From: Prevotella vespertina
GTDB taxonomy: Bacteria > Bacteroidota > Bacteroidia > Bacteroidales > Bacteroidaceae
Length of the DNA stretch: 64,000 nt
Reading direction: 5' to 3'
NCBI RefSeq assembly: GCF_009728485.1
Contig: NZ_VVIQ01000001.1
Span: forward strand, 337,016 to 401,015
Below, piece by piece: positions 15,607 through 24,323 of this stretch. Below the pieces are notes generated by a model. It did not search any database. It was not told the DNA's origin and saw only the letters and a program-made list of their open reading frames with translations. The position numbers and the translations under genes are program-made. Position 1 is the first letter of the stretch. Every line of letters starts with the position of its first letter.

Positions 15607-17886
15607 ATGACGAAAGATAAGAAAGGTGGAAAACGATTAACTAAGAAGCAACTAGCCGAACAGTTGACTTCTTTCTTTCAGTCGCAACCTAACGAAACAT
15701 ATAGTTTTAAAGAGATATTCCGTGCTTTGAAGTTAAAGACACATCCGGCTAAGATGTTAGCAATTGATGTGATGGAAGAGATGGCATGGGACGACTTTCT
15801 TGCAAAGGTAGGCGATAGTGCCTATACTCTCAATACAAAGGGACAGGTGCAAGAAGGTACTTTCATTCGCAAAGCTAATGGAAAGAATACCTTTCAACCA
15901 GACGATGGTGGCACTCCTGTATTCGTCTCCGAGCGTAATTCGATGGCTGCTTTAAATGGCGATCATGTCAAAGTGCAGTACATGGCAAGACGCCAGAATC
16001 ATATTAAGGAGGCAATGGTCATCGAGATATTGCAGCGCAAGAAAGACACCTTCGTAGGCAAGTTAAGAGTGGAGAAGGACATTGCCTTCCTTGTAACTCA
16101 GGAGAATCTCTTTATCCATGACATACTAATTCCTAAGAAGAAGTTGCGTGGTGGAACTACAGGTGACCGTGCTTTGGTGAAGATAACACAATGGCCTGAC
16201 GCAAACCACAAGAACCTTATGGGCGAGGTAGTCGATGTCTTGGGTGCAGCTGGTGATAATGACGTTGAGATGAACACCATTCTTGCGCAATACGGATTGC
16301 CTTATAAGTATCCTAAACGCGTCGAGGATGCTGCCGAAAAGATAAGTGCTAAGATCACAGAGCAGGACTTTAAGGAGCGAGAAGACTTCCGTGACGTGTG
16401 GACTTGTACGATAGATCCAAAGGATGCAAAGGACTTTGACGATGCTCTCTCTATACGAAGACTAGAGAAGGAAGGGCTTTGGGAAGTTGGTGTACATATA
16501 GCAGATGTATCGCATTATGTCAAAGAAGGCGACATAATTGACCGTGAGGCACAGCAGAGAGCGACCTCTGTTTATCTTGTGGATCGCACTATTCCAATGC
16601 TTCCAGAGCGTCTTTGTAATTTCATTTGTTCGTTGCGTCCCAATGAGGAGAAGCTCGCTTTCAGTTGTATCTTCAATCTTGATAATGACGCAAATGTAAA
16701 GGCTTACCGCATTGTACACACCGTTATCAAGTCGAATAGGCGTTACGCTTATGAAGAGGCACAGCAATTACTGGAAGATAATGGTGTTGTTGATGGTACA
16801 GGAGAGCCTGCCCCAAAGCCAGGGAAGGATGGTTATAAGGGTGAATATGCCGAAGAAATCATTACACTAGACCGCTTGGCAAAACTTCTTAGAGCACGTC
16901 GTTTCAAGGGCGGAAGCGTTAAGTTCGATTCAGAAGAGCTCCATTTCGATGTAGATAACACTGGTAAGCCGCTCCGTTGTTACTTCAAACGATCGAAAGA
17001 TGCCAACAAGTTGATAGAAGAATTTATGCTCCTTGCTAATAAAACAGTAGCGGAAAGCATTGGAAAGACCGTTAAAGGCAAGAAAGCAAAGACTCTCCCT
17101 TATCGAGTTCACGATAATCCAGACCCTCAGAAGTTTGAGAATCTACGTGAATTCAGTGCTAAGTTCGGTTATAAACTTAAGTCTTCGAGTACGAAGGGGG
17201 CTACAGCTCGTGCGTTGAACAAGCTCATGGATGAGGTACAAGGTACTCGCGAAGAGAAGGTGATACAAACGATTGCCCTGCGATCGATGATGAAAGCGAA
17301 GTATACAACGCATAACATTGGGCACTTCGGACTAGCTTTTGATTACTACACACACTTTACTTCGCCTATTCGTCGCTATCCCGACACCATGGTGCATCGC
17401 TTGATAACACGTTACCAGAATGGTGGTCGTTCTGCAAACAAGGATCACTATGAAGAGTTGTGTGAGCATTGTTCGGATATGGAATTGGTTGCGCAGAATG
17501 CAGAACGCGACTCCATCAAGTATAAGATGGTTGAGTTTATGGGCGAACACATCGGTGAGTGTTACGATGCACATATATCAGGTATCCAGAGCTTCGGTAT
17601 CTATGCAGAGATAGATGAGAACCATTGCGAAGGCATGATACCAATGCGTGACCTTGATGATGACTACTACGACTTCGACGAAAAGAACTATTGTCTAGTA
17701 GGGCGACGCCGTCATCACGTTTATCAACTGGGTGATCCTATCCGTATAAAGGTGGCTAAAGCGAACCTAGAACGCAAACAGCTCGACTTCACACTAGATG
17801 ATGGTCGACCCGTGAAGATGCCCCAACAACCTGTAAAGGAGCAACCAAAAGATAGGAAGAAGAAGGAAAGAAGGCGGAGAAGATAA
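15607..17886 (+). CDS. rnr: Ribonuclease R
   Basis: This 759-residue RNase II/R-family 3'-5' exoribonuclease degrades structured RNA. It contains an N-terminal winged-helix-like region, cold-shock domains (about 75-240), and the RNB catalytic domain with DPKDAKDFDDA (Asp270-Asp279) holding the metal-binding aspartates. The Arg-rich substrate-end motif HFTSPIRRYPD, a C-terminal S1 domain (about 640-725) and a Lys/Arg tail (DRKKKERRRRR) follow. The ATG at 15607 was chosen because the 21 codons upstream are unlike the family and overlap the divergent promoter region. The divergent neighbour is the epimerase gene. No operon partner follows. Confidence 0.95.
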   Translation: MTKDKKGGKRLTKKQLAEQLTSFFQSQPNETYSFKEIFRALKLKTHPAKMLAIDVMEEMAWDDFLAKVGDSAYTLNTKGQVQEGTFIRKANGKNTFQPDDGGTPVFVSERNSMAALNGDHVKVQYMARRQNHIKEAMVIEILQRKKDTFVGKLRVEKDIAFLVTQENLFIHDILIPKKKLRGGTTGDRALVKITQWPDANHKNLMGEVVDVLGAAGDNDVEMNTILAQYGLPYKYPKRVEDAAEKISAKITEQDFKEREDFRDVWTCTIDPKDAKDFDDALSIRRLEKEGLWEVGVHIADVSHYVKEGDIIDREAQQRATSVYLVDRTIPMLPERLCNFICSLRPNEEKLAFSCIFNLDNDANVKAYRIVHTVIKSNRRYAYEEAQQLLEDNGVVDGTGEPAPKPGKDGYKGEYAEEIITLDRLAKLLRARRFKGGSVKFDSEELHFDVDNTGKPLRCYFKRSKDANKLIEEFMLLANKTVAESIGKTVKGKKAKTLPYRVHDNPDPQKFENLREFSAKFGYKLKSSSTKGATARALNKLMDEVQGTREEKVIQTIALRSMMKAKYTTHNIGHFGLAFDYYTHFTSPIRRYPDTMVHRLITRYQNGGRSANKDHYEELCEHCSDMELVAQNAERDSIKYKMVEFMGEHIGECYDAHISGIQSFGIYAEIDENHCEGMIPMRDLDDDYYDFDEKNYCLVGRRRHHVYQLGDPIRIKVAKANLERKQLDFTLDDGRPVKMPQQPVKEQPKDRKKKERRRRR

Positions 17887-17940
17887 GGCTTTCTCTAATT
17901 CAAAATGCATAATTCACAATTCAAAATTGGGATTACTTCG

Positions 17941-18028
17941 AGTTGACAAGTACACGAGTTGACGTGTAGACAAGTTGTTAGGTAGAGTTGACAAGTACAC
18001 GAGTTGACGTGTAGACAAGTTGTTAGTT
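17941..18028. repeat. Two 45-bp direct repeats with internal inverted repeats
   Basis: The 363-base gap after RNase R contains two almost identical 45-bp units starting at 17941 and 17986 (AGTTGACAAGTACACGAG...). Each holds TACAC-N8-GTGTA and several GTTGAC copies. Forty-five bases is about twice the 22-23 bp period of other arrays in this window. The flanks carry AATTCAAAATG/AATTATGAATTATG-type AT-rich repeats. No gene is seen. Confidence 0.8.
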
Positions 18029-18080
18029 CTGTTGGATGTGGCATCTCTTGGACAAGAAAACACCTATCCTAACTGGTTCC

Positions 18081-18120
18081 CGTTAGGCACTCCTTCCCTT
18101 AGGGGAGGCTGGGTGGGGAG
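18081..18120. repeat. Dispersed GC-rich repeat, copy 2
   Basis: This is the second copy of the CCCGTTAGGCACTCC element, with the palindrome CCCTTAGGGG, matching 13424-13463 with a few changes. Confidence 0.7.
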
Positions 18121-18249
18121 TCCAGGCGAGGGCGTCTGTCCCTACAGCGTGGGGTTACTTTCAATTTAATGAGAGCTTAACAATGGTAAGCACAATGATG
18201 GATTTTGAATTATGAATTATGAGTTAAGACAGAAAAATGATTCTATTTT

Positions 18250-19065
18250 ATGTGTAACAAACGACTATTTCTACTCTTACTCGGCGTTTTCTTTGTTCTA
18301 ATAGCGCATGCGCAAGAGCAGAGATACACTCGTTTAAAGGGTTATTATCGTGTTTATCAGGCGACAAATAGCATGCTCTCTTATTTTGTAGATGGTATGA
18401 TGGAGTTCTATATACCCGTATCTGACTCCATAGCAGGCAACTCTGACAATAAAAAGAAGTCGCCTTTTATTGATAGAAAGTTCCTTGGTGAGCGTCGTCG
18501 AAAGGCTCCGAAAGCCAATGGTGACGATACCTTTGTGCGGATGTCACTGCCAAATCTAGAGCGACAAACGCTTATTGAGAGTATAAATAGCGAAGAGTAT
18601 TCAACGAGGAACAATGGAGATGTGTATCGATGGGCGGATAAGTGCGGTAAAATAACGCATGACAAACAGAAGATAAAAGGGCAGACTGAATTGCTGACAA
18701 CTATCGAGATGGATGAGTTAGTGGGGCAACCTAACCATGAAATAGATATGAGTCAGTTGCGTATGTATGGTATCGTTGCTCGTATGACACAATTTGATGA
18801 GAGTGAAACTTACCTTTCTAATTATGCTCTTAACGCCTTCCAAAAGCATCAAACCTTCTTTGCTCGTTATCGAGGAGAGGATGTTGACGATCGTATTGAT
18901 GTATGGAGTGAGTTCTATGTATCGGATAGAATGACGATAACAGAGGCTGAACTCAAACAGATAAAGAAGGAGAAAAACCATGTATGGACGTTCTCTATTC
19001 CCGCTTCTGTCCCTCCTTTAGATAAGGAAGTAGTTGCTGCTTGGGAAAAGATGATAGAATACTAG
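18250..19065 (+). CDS. Exported hypothetical protein
   Basis: This 271-residue protein has a clear Sec signal peptide (RLFLLLLGVFFVLIAHAQ) and no further membrane segment, so it is probably periplasmic or surface-exposed. The mature part is rich in Arg, Asp and Glu, with a basic GERRRKAPKANG stretch near 80-91. I recognise no domain or catalytic motif. The next gene, a papain-like lipoprotein, starts 31 bases after its stop on the same strand, so the two are likely co-transcribed and may act together, for instance as protease and substrate or chaperone. That idea rests on position only. Confidence 0.75.
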   Translation: MCNKRLFLLLLGVFFVLIAHAQEQRYTRLKGYYRVYQATNSMLSYFVDGMMEFYIPVSDSIAGNSDNKKKSPFIDRKFLGERRRKAPKANGDDTFVRMSLPNLERQTLIESINSEEYSTRNNGDVYRWADKCGKITHDKQKIKGQTELLTTIEMDELVGQPNHEIDMSQLRMYGIVARMTQFDESETYLSNYALNAFQKHQTFFARYRGEDVDDRIDVWSEFYVSDRMTITEAELKQIKKEKNHVWTFSIPASVPPLDKEVVAAWEKMIEY

Positions 19066-19096
19066 GGCACCAGACTACCAATAATTGAAATGTAAA

Positions 19097-20098
19097 ATGA
19101 GGAAAATTCTTTATTTATTCATGCTTCCCTTGCTTATTGTTAGTTGTTCGCAAGGGGCAAAAAAACGTAGTTTTCCAAAGGAGAAGTTCACCATTGACCT
19201 CTTACTTCCTACTTCCCCCGTGAAGAATCAAGGCTCCAGTTCACTTTGTTGGGTCTATGCTATGCTTGCAACGATTGAGTCAGAGCATATCATACAAGGT
19301 GATTCTGTCAATCTAAGTGCCGATTATGTGGCTCGAATGTACCTATATGAGCAGGCTAGAAAACGCCAATTTCTACCGAAGAGAGTGGCTCGTTTAGAGC
19401 GACCCATCACCACTCGTGGTATGAGTACAATGACACTTGACCTCATCAAAACCTATGGTTTACAGCATTATGATGCCTATCATAGTGAGCCAGATATGGA
19501 CTATAATGTCCTTTGTAGGCGTCTTGATCGTTCGAAGAAGGTTGACGAACTCTTGGATAAGAGTATCGGAACTTTACCAAAACAGGTCTTTATGTTTGGT
19601 GTGCGATACACTCCTTACGAGTTTGCACGCAGCGTTTGTATGCCAGATGAGTACACAGCGGTAACGAGTTTCCTACATCATCCATTGCATGAGAGCTTTC
19701 CTTTAGAAGTTCCAGATAATTATTTCCACGATACCTTCCTAAATATTCCAGCAAAAGACATCATCCCCTGCATTGTAAATAGCCTGAAGAAAGAGCATCC
19801 CGTGTGCTGGGAAGGTGACGTCTCAGAGCCCCTCTTCTCCTTTGAACATGGATATGCAGTGTTGGATGATGAGGCTCGGCAATGGACAGAAAAGGACAGA
19901 CAGGAAGCGTTTGAGCACTTTCAAACAACTGACGACCATTGTATGGAGATTGTTGGAATAGCCCATGACCAGCATGGTAAACGCTTCTTTCTTTGTAAAA
20001 ATAGCTGGGGCACGGACAATCCTTACCATGGTTTCATGTTCTTGAGTGAGCCTTATGTCTATATGAAGACCATTGCCTTGGTGGGAACTAACCTATAG
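19097..20098 (+). CDS. Papain-like (C1-type) cysteine peptidase lipoprotein
   Basis: This 333-residue protein has a lipobox LIVSC (Cys17). The papain-fold residues are all visible: Gln45 of the oxyanion hole (KNQGSSS), nucleophile Cys51 in LCWVYAMLATIES, His in DDHCMEIVGIAHD near residue 286, and Asn in CKNSWGT near 305. It lacks an N-terminal propeptide and looks closest to C1B/bleomycin-hydrolase-like bacterial peptidases. The start is the ATG at 19097, because a TTG four codons upstream would spoil the lipoprotein signal. It probably processes or degrades peptides in the periplasm or at the outer membrane. Confidence 0.85.
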   Translation: MRKILYLFMLPLLIVSCSQGAKKRSFPKEKFTIDLLLPTSPVKNQGSSSLCWVYAMLATIESEHIIQGDSVNLSADYVARMYLYEQARKRQFLPKRVARLERPITTRGMSTMTLDLIKTYGLQHYDAYHSEPDMDYNVLCRRLDRSKKVDELLDKSIGTLPKQVFMFGVRYTPYEFARSVCMPDEYTAVTSFLHHPLHESFPLEVPDNYFHDTFLNIPAKDIIPCIVNSLKKEHPVCWEGDVSEPLFSFEHGYAVLDDEARQWTEKDRQEAFEHFQTTDDHCMEIVGIAHDQHGKRFFLCKNSWGTDNPYHGFMFLSEPYVYMKTIALVGTNL

Positions 20099-20120
20099 TT
20101 ATCTACTGCGAAAAGCCTCT

Positions 20121-20206
20121 TTATCATGGAGAAAACTTTTCCTTGGAATTAAAAATAGATTAAAAAGTAGACGAAAATAATCTAATAATAGAATAAAAAT
20201 AGGTTA
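20121..20206. repeat. AT-rich 22-bp-periodic spacer, related to 6712-6800
   Basis: TAGATT, TAATCT and TAGGTT occur at 20156, 20178 and 20200, each 22 bp apart within A-rich sequence. The start (TTATCATGGAGAAAACTTTT) matches the gap at 6712 with changes. Confidence 0.5.
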
Positions 20207-20214
20207 AAAATAAC

Positions 20215-20257
20215 AACAAACGACGCTTATCAGTATTATTGATGAGCGTCGTTTGTT
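20215..20257. terminator. Bidirectional terminator between convergent genes
   Basis: AACAAACGACGCTTATCA (20215-20232) pairs with 20240-20257 with one mismatch. It lies between the peptidase gene and the convergent SpoU gene and has A/T flanks on both sides. Confidence 0.8.
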
Positions 20258-20273
20258 GGATAGATGAGGCTTA

Positions 20274-20822
20274 TTACTTAGTAAAGAGTTGCTTTGCAAA
20301 CTCCCAGATAACGATTCCTGCGGTCACACTAACATTCAGAGAGTGCTTCGTTCCGAACTGTGGTATCTCCAAGCAAGCATCACTCATGTCAACAACAGAT
20401 TGTTTTACGCCCTTCACCTCATTGCCCATGATGATGGCATAATGGCTGTTGTTTGTAGTCGATTCAGCATTGAGATTGAGCGTATGGAGCTTTGTTGAAT
20501 GTTCAACCTGCTCTACGCTATAAACGAAAACACCCTTCTTATGCAAATCTTCAACGGCATCTTCTGTCCGTTCAAAGTATTTCCAATCAACCGAATCTTC
20601 ACCTCCTAAAGCCGTCTTATGTATCTCGGCATTAGGAGGAGTAGCCGTTATACCACATAGATAGATGGCTTCTATACGAAAAGCATCGGCTGAACGGAAT
20701 ACACTTCCTACATTATATAATGACCGCACATCGTCTAGAACGACGATGAGAGGCAACTTCTCGGCTTCTTTAAACTCCTCAATGGAGAGCCGACTCATCT
20801 CTATTGTACGTAACTTGCGCAT
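20274..20822 (-). CDS. SpoU/TrmH-family RNA 2'-O-methyltransferase
   Basis: This 182-residue SPOUT methyltransferase uses S-adenosylmethionine to methylate ribose in tRNA or rRNA. The three SpoU motifs are present: NVGSVFRSADAF (about 37-48), IIMGNEVKGV (about 130-139) and EIPQFGTKHSLNVSVTAG (about 152-169), which form the knotted SAM site. It lacks the N-terminal L7Ae-like substrate domain of longer family members, so the target nucleotide cannot be assigned. Its ATG directly abuts the stop codon of sufE with no spacer, so translation is probably coupled. Confidence 0.9.
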   Translation of the reverse strand: MRKLRTIEMSRLSIEEFKEAEKLPLIVVLDDVRSLYNVGSVFRSADAFRIEAIYLCGITATPPNAEIHKTALGGEDSVDWKYFERTEDAVEDLHKKGVFVYSVEQVEHSTKLHTLNLNAESTTNNSHYAIIMGNEVKGVKQSVVDMSDACLEIPQFGTKHSLNVSVTAGIVIWEFAKQLFTK

Positions 20823-21239
20823 TTATTTCATACTAAAAGCAACCGCATAGGCTTTGATCTTAGTAACCATTGACAGCAAACCATTGCTTCTTGTAGGTGA
20901 AAGATGCTGTCTCAAGCCTATCTTATCAATGAAGTATAGGTCGGAATCTATAATCTCTTGTGCGGTATGATGACTTAGAACGCGAATCAAAAGAGCGATA
21001 ATACCTTTCGTGATAAGCGCATCTGAATCAGCTGTAAACACCAGTTTGCCATCGACATTATCGCATTGGAGCCATACACGACTTTGACATCCGTCTATGA
21101 GATTCTGCTCGTTTTTATACTGTTCAGCCAATGGTTCAAGCTCATTACCTAGGTCGATTAACATCTGATACTTGTCCATCCAATCGGAGAAGTCGCTGAA
21201 CTCTTCTATTACTGCATCTTGCGCTTCGTTTATTGTCAT
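20823..21239 (-). CDS. sufE: SufE-family sulfur acceptor protein
   Basis: This 138-residue protein accepts persulfide sulfur from a cysteine desulfurase (SufS type) for Fe-S cluster assembly. The acceptor Cys51 in NLIDGCQSRVWL sits at the same position as in E. coli SufE, and the length is normal. It is the first gene of a two-gene unit with the SpoU methyltransferase. No sufBCDS genes are in the window. Confidence 0.93.
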   Translation of the reverse strand: MTINEAQDAVIEEFSDFSDWMDKYQMLIDLGNELEPLAEQYKNEQNLIDGCQSRVWLQCDNVDGKLVFTADSDALITKGIIALLIRVLSHHTAQEIIDSDLYFIDKIGLRQHLSPTRSNGLLSMVTKIKAYAVAFSMK

Positions 21240-21278
21240 AGTTTCTTTTATTTAAAGGAGTGGTAGGAGTGAAGGAGA

Positions 21279-21399
21279 AAAGGGAGTTAAGACAAGTGTA
21301 AAGCGGCTTGATGTGTTTCAATCTACTATACCAAGAATCGGTATTGTAGCCTTGTATATCCTTAATGTACCATCAAGAACATTTGTCTTAACGCCCTTT
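21279..21399 (-). terminator. Long nested hairpin after the U32 gene
   Basis: The outer arms AAAGGG/CCCTTT and GTTAAGACAA (21286-21295)/TTGTCTTAAC (21383-21392), then CTTGATG/CATCAAG, then CTACTATACC/GGTATTGTAG (21323-21349), nest into one 121-bp fold. It lies 6 bases after the stop of the minus-strand U32 gene, in the 166-base gap before sufE. It is probably an extended terminator or attenuator. Confidence 0.65.
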
Positions 21400-21405
21400 C
21401 ATTCC

Positions 21406-22659
21406 TTAATTCTTGGCACTCTTGATTAGTTTAAACAGCTTATCATTCGGTCTAACCTTATCTGGAACGGGGATAGACACACGCCATCCTTGCTCTGCAA
21501 CATCCACTGGTTTGAGGTCATAACGTATCTCTTCAGCATTGAGGAACATAGCTCCAGTGGTGTTACCAGTGATGAGTAGCTTGTCACCCTTTGCGAAGGT
21601 GTTGGCTTCAACGGCTATTTCTGCAACGCCAAGACGCGAGAAGTACTTCATCACCTTACCGATGAGAACTTTCTTTTCAGTAGCCTTGTTACCATATTCC
21701 TTGGTCCATTCTCCCATCTTCTGACCCTGATAGTAGCCATCCCAGAAACCGCGATTGAAGACTGTAGATAAGCGTTCGTCCCACTTGTCTTTCTTCTCTT
21801 CTGTGAAGGTTCCATCCAATACGCTCTGTATTGCCTCTCGATAACAAGTGACCACAGTGTGTACATATTCGGGTCCACGAGCACGACCTTCTATCTTGAA
21901 GACACGTACTCCAGCATCCATCATCTTATCAATGAATCGAACGCTCTTAAGGTCTTTTGGACTCATTATATACTTATTGTCTATCTCCAACTGGTTGCCT
22001 GTTTCGTTATCAGTTACCGTATAACTACGACGGCAAATCTGCACACATTCACCACGATTAGCCGATCTGTTGGCATCGTGAAGACTCATATAACACTTGC
22101 CAGAGATAGCCATGCAGAAGGCTCCATGACAGAACATCTCTATGCGAATAGGCTGTCCTTTAGGTCCACAAATGTTCTGTTTTATAATCTGTTCGTGTAT
22201 CTCCTTTACCTGATCCATGTTCAGTTCGCGTGCCAAAACGGCTACATCTGCAAATTGCGCATAGAACTTTAAGGCATCAATATTTGATATATTCAATTGG
22301 GTGGAGAGGTGGACTTCAACGCCAACTTGCCTACAATACATCATTACAGCTACATCGCTCGCTATGACGGCAGTGATATTTGCATCCTTAGCAGCGTCTA
22401 TAATCTCGTGCATCGTTGTAATGTCTTCACCATAGATAACCGTGTTTACCGTTAGATAAGTCTTGATGTTCTGTGCGTTGCAAGTCTCTGCTATCTCCTT
22501 AAGGTCGTCTATTGTGAAGTGATTAGCAGAGTGGGAACGCATGTTCAACTTACCTATTCCGAAGTAAACAGAGTTTGCTCCAGCATGTATAGCAGCCGCC
22601 AATGACTCACGAGAGCCAACGGGTGCCATTATTTCAAAGTCGTTTATATTCTTATCCAT
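21406..22659 (-). CDS. Peptidase U32-family protein (TrhP/YegQ-like)
   Basis: This 417-residue protein opens with FEIMAPVGSRESLAAAIHAGANSVYFG, the usual U32 N-terminus. It carries the four-cysteine signature CHGAFC / GKCYMS / RGECVQICRRSY (about 174-213). The C-terminal beta-domain ends in VRPNDKLFKLIK. Characterised relatives (YegQ/TrhP, RlhA) take part in tRNA or rRNA hydroxylation rather than proteolysis, and the cysteines suggest an Fe-S cluster. TrhP-type tRNA U34 hydroxylation is the most likely role (family inference). A minus-strand promoter element lies at 22801-22808. Confidence 0.85.
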   Translation of the reverse strand: MDKNINDFEIMAPVGSRESLAAAIHAGANSVYFGIGKLNMRSHSANHFTIDDLKEIAETCNAQNIKTYLTVNTVIYGEDITTMHEIIDAAKDANITAVIASDVAVMMYCRQVGVEVHLSTQLNISNIDALKFYAQFADVAVLARELNMDQVKEIHEQIIKQNICGPKGQPIRIEMFCHGAFCMAISGKCYMSLHDANRSANRGECVQICRRSYTVTDNETGNQLEIDNKYIMSPKDLKSVRFIDKMMDAGVRVFKIEGRARGPEYVHTVVTCYREAIQSVLDGTFTEEKKDKWDERLSTVFNRGFWDGYYQGQKMGEWTKEYGNKATEKKVLIGKVMKYFSRLGVAEIAVEANTFAKGDKLLITGNTTGAMFLNAEEIRYDLKPVDVAEQGWRVSIPVPDKVRPNDKLFKLIKSAKN

Positions 22660-22800
22660 TATGTTTATTATCTTGAACTGGGTGCTATCAGTTAGTAAGG
22701 TGTTTGTTTCCTTTTATGTAATACCTCGCTAAGGTGTTATGTAGATACTGATGAGCAACTCCTTATAAAGTAATCTCTTTTACTGAGAATAATCACTTTG

Positions 22801-22808
22801 CAAAGGTA
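22801..22808 (-). promoter_or_regulatory. Minus-strand -7 element for the U32 gene
   Basis: Read on the minus strand this is TACCTTTG, about 140 bases before the U32 start. The 302-base gap between the divergent U32 and miaB genes otherwise shows only promoter elements and no ORF. Confidence 0.5.
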
Positions 22809-22925
22809 CAGAAAATATCCGATAAAGGGCGTAAAGGACTTTGTAACTTTTGTAAAAAGCCTATTTTCGTCGGTTCTAAAGGTCAAATAGTCAGGCTGTT
22901 CTTCGACTATCTACAATCTTTTTAG

Positions 22926-22933
22926 TATCTTTG
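22926..22933 (+). promoter_or_regulatory. -7 element of the miaB promoter
   Basis: TATCTTTG lies 28 bases before the miaB ATG. The -33 region has only a weak match (TGTT/CTTC). Confidence 0.6.
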
Positions 22934-22961
22934 CAAGCTGATTTTTATCGGTTAGAAAGGT

Positions 22962-24290
22962 ATGAAAAAACTATATATTGAGACGTACGGATGCCAGATG
23001 AACGTGGCAGACTCTGAAGTGGTTGCCTCTGTAATGAAGATGGCTGGGTACGATGTATGCGATAATGAAGATGAAGCAGACGCTATCTTCTTGAACACAT
23101 GCTCGGTTCGTGAGAATGCAGAAAACAAGATTTATCATCGCTTGGACACCTTACATGCAGAGCAGAAGAAGGGTCGCAAGCTCATTCTGGGTGTATTGGG
23201 ATGTATGGCAGAACGCGTTAGGGACGATCTTATTCAGAACCATTTTGCTAACTTAGTATGCGGTCCTGACTCTTATCTAAACCTCCCCGACATGATTGCG
23301 CAATGCGAGAATGGGAACAACGCATTAGATATCGAGCTATCAACAACAGAGACTTATCGAGACGTAATACCGCAACGCTTCGGTGGAAACCGTGTATCGG
23401 GATTTGTCAGCATCATGCGTGGTTGCAATAATTTCTGCCACTATTGTATCGTTCCATTCACGCGTGGTAGAGAGCGTTCTCGTGATGTGGAAAGTATCTT
23501 GAAGGAGGTTAAGGACTTGCATGATAAGGGCTTTAAGGAGGTGACGCTATTGGGTCAGAACGTTAATTCCTATGGTCTTTTGCCAAACGGGAAACGCCCC
23601 GAAAATGGCACATCATTCGCAGAACTCTTGCGTAAAGTGGCTCAAAGTGTGCCAGACATGCGCGTTCGCTTCACTACTTCTAACCCAGAAGATATGACCG
23701 TAGATATTATCGAGGCAGTAGCGTCGGAACCGAACCTCTGTAATCATATACACTTCCCCGCACAGAGTGGAAGCAATAAAGTCTTGAGGTTAATGAACCG
23801 TAAGTACACTCGTGAAGACTACTTAAGTAAGATAGAGGCAATACGTCGTCTCATTCCTGATTGTGGGTTAACAACAGACATTTTCATCGGTTATCACGAT
23901 GAAACAGAGGCTGATTATCAAGAGACCTTGTCGTTAATGCGTGAGGTTGGATTCGATTCCGCTTTTATGTTCAAATACTCAGAACGCCCAGGAACATACG
24001 CTGCAAAGCACCTTCCCGACAATGTTTCAGAAGATGAGAAGATTCGTCGTTTGAATGAATTGATACGCCTTCAGACCGAAATCTCTGCTGAACAGAACAA
24101 GAAGGATGAGGGGAAAGAGTTTGAAATCCTCATCGAACGCTTTGGAAAACGAAGTCGCGAGCAACTTATGGGACGCACTCCTCAAAACAAAGCAGTCGTT
24201 ATTGCACGTGGTAATCATCACATCGGAGAGTTCGTTCGAGTACGTATAACAGGCTCAACTAGTGCCACTTTATTTGGTGAAGAAGTGTAA
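22962..24290 (+). CDS. miaB: tRNA-2-methylthio-N6-dimethylallyladenosine synthase MiaB
   Basis: This 442-residue radical-SAM methylthiotransferase adds the ms2 group to i6A37 of tRNAs. The UPF0004 N-terminal domain starts YIETYGCQMN and contributes three cysteines (YGCQMN, NTCSVRE, LGCMAER) for the auxiliary cluster. The radical-SAM motif is RGCNNFCHYCIVPFTRG (CxxxCxxC, about 154-170), and a C-terminal TRAM domain ends TLFGEEV. Length and motifs are typical. The ABC exporter gene follows after 33 bases and may share the transcript. Confidence 0.96.
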   Translation: MKKLYIETYGCQMNVADSEVVASVMKMAGYDVCDNEDEADAIFLNTCSVRENAENKIYHRLDTLHAEQKKGRKLILGVLGCMAERVRDDLIQNHFANLVCGPDSYLNLPDMIAQCENGNNALDIELSTTETYRDVIPQRFGGNRVSGFVSIMRGCNNFCHYCIVPFTRGRERSRDVESILKEVKDLHDKGFKEVTLLGQNVNSYGLLPNGKRPENGTSFAELLRKVAQSVPDMRVRFTTSNPEDMTVDIIEAVASEPNLCNHIHFPAQSGSNKVLRLMNRKYTREDYLSKIEAIRRLIPDCGLTTDIFIGYHDETEADYQETLSLMREVGFDSAFMFKYSERPGTYAAKHLPDNVSEDEKIRRLNELIRLQTEISAEQNKKDEGKEFEILIERFGKRSREQLMGRTPQNKAVVIARGNHHIGEFVRVRITGSTSATLFGEEV

Positions 24291-24323
24291 AATTAGAAAA
24301 TGGGATAAGCTGACAAAACACTT

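Noticed and set aside
21859..22272. Plus-strand ORF of 137 codons opposite the U32 gene
   Set aside because: The U32 gene has clear motifs on the minus strand, so this is its shadow.
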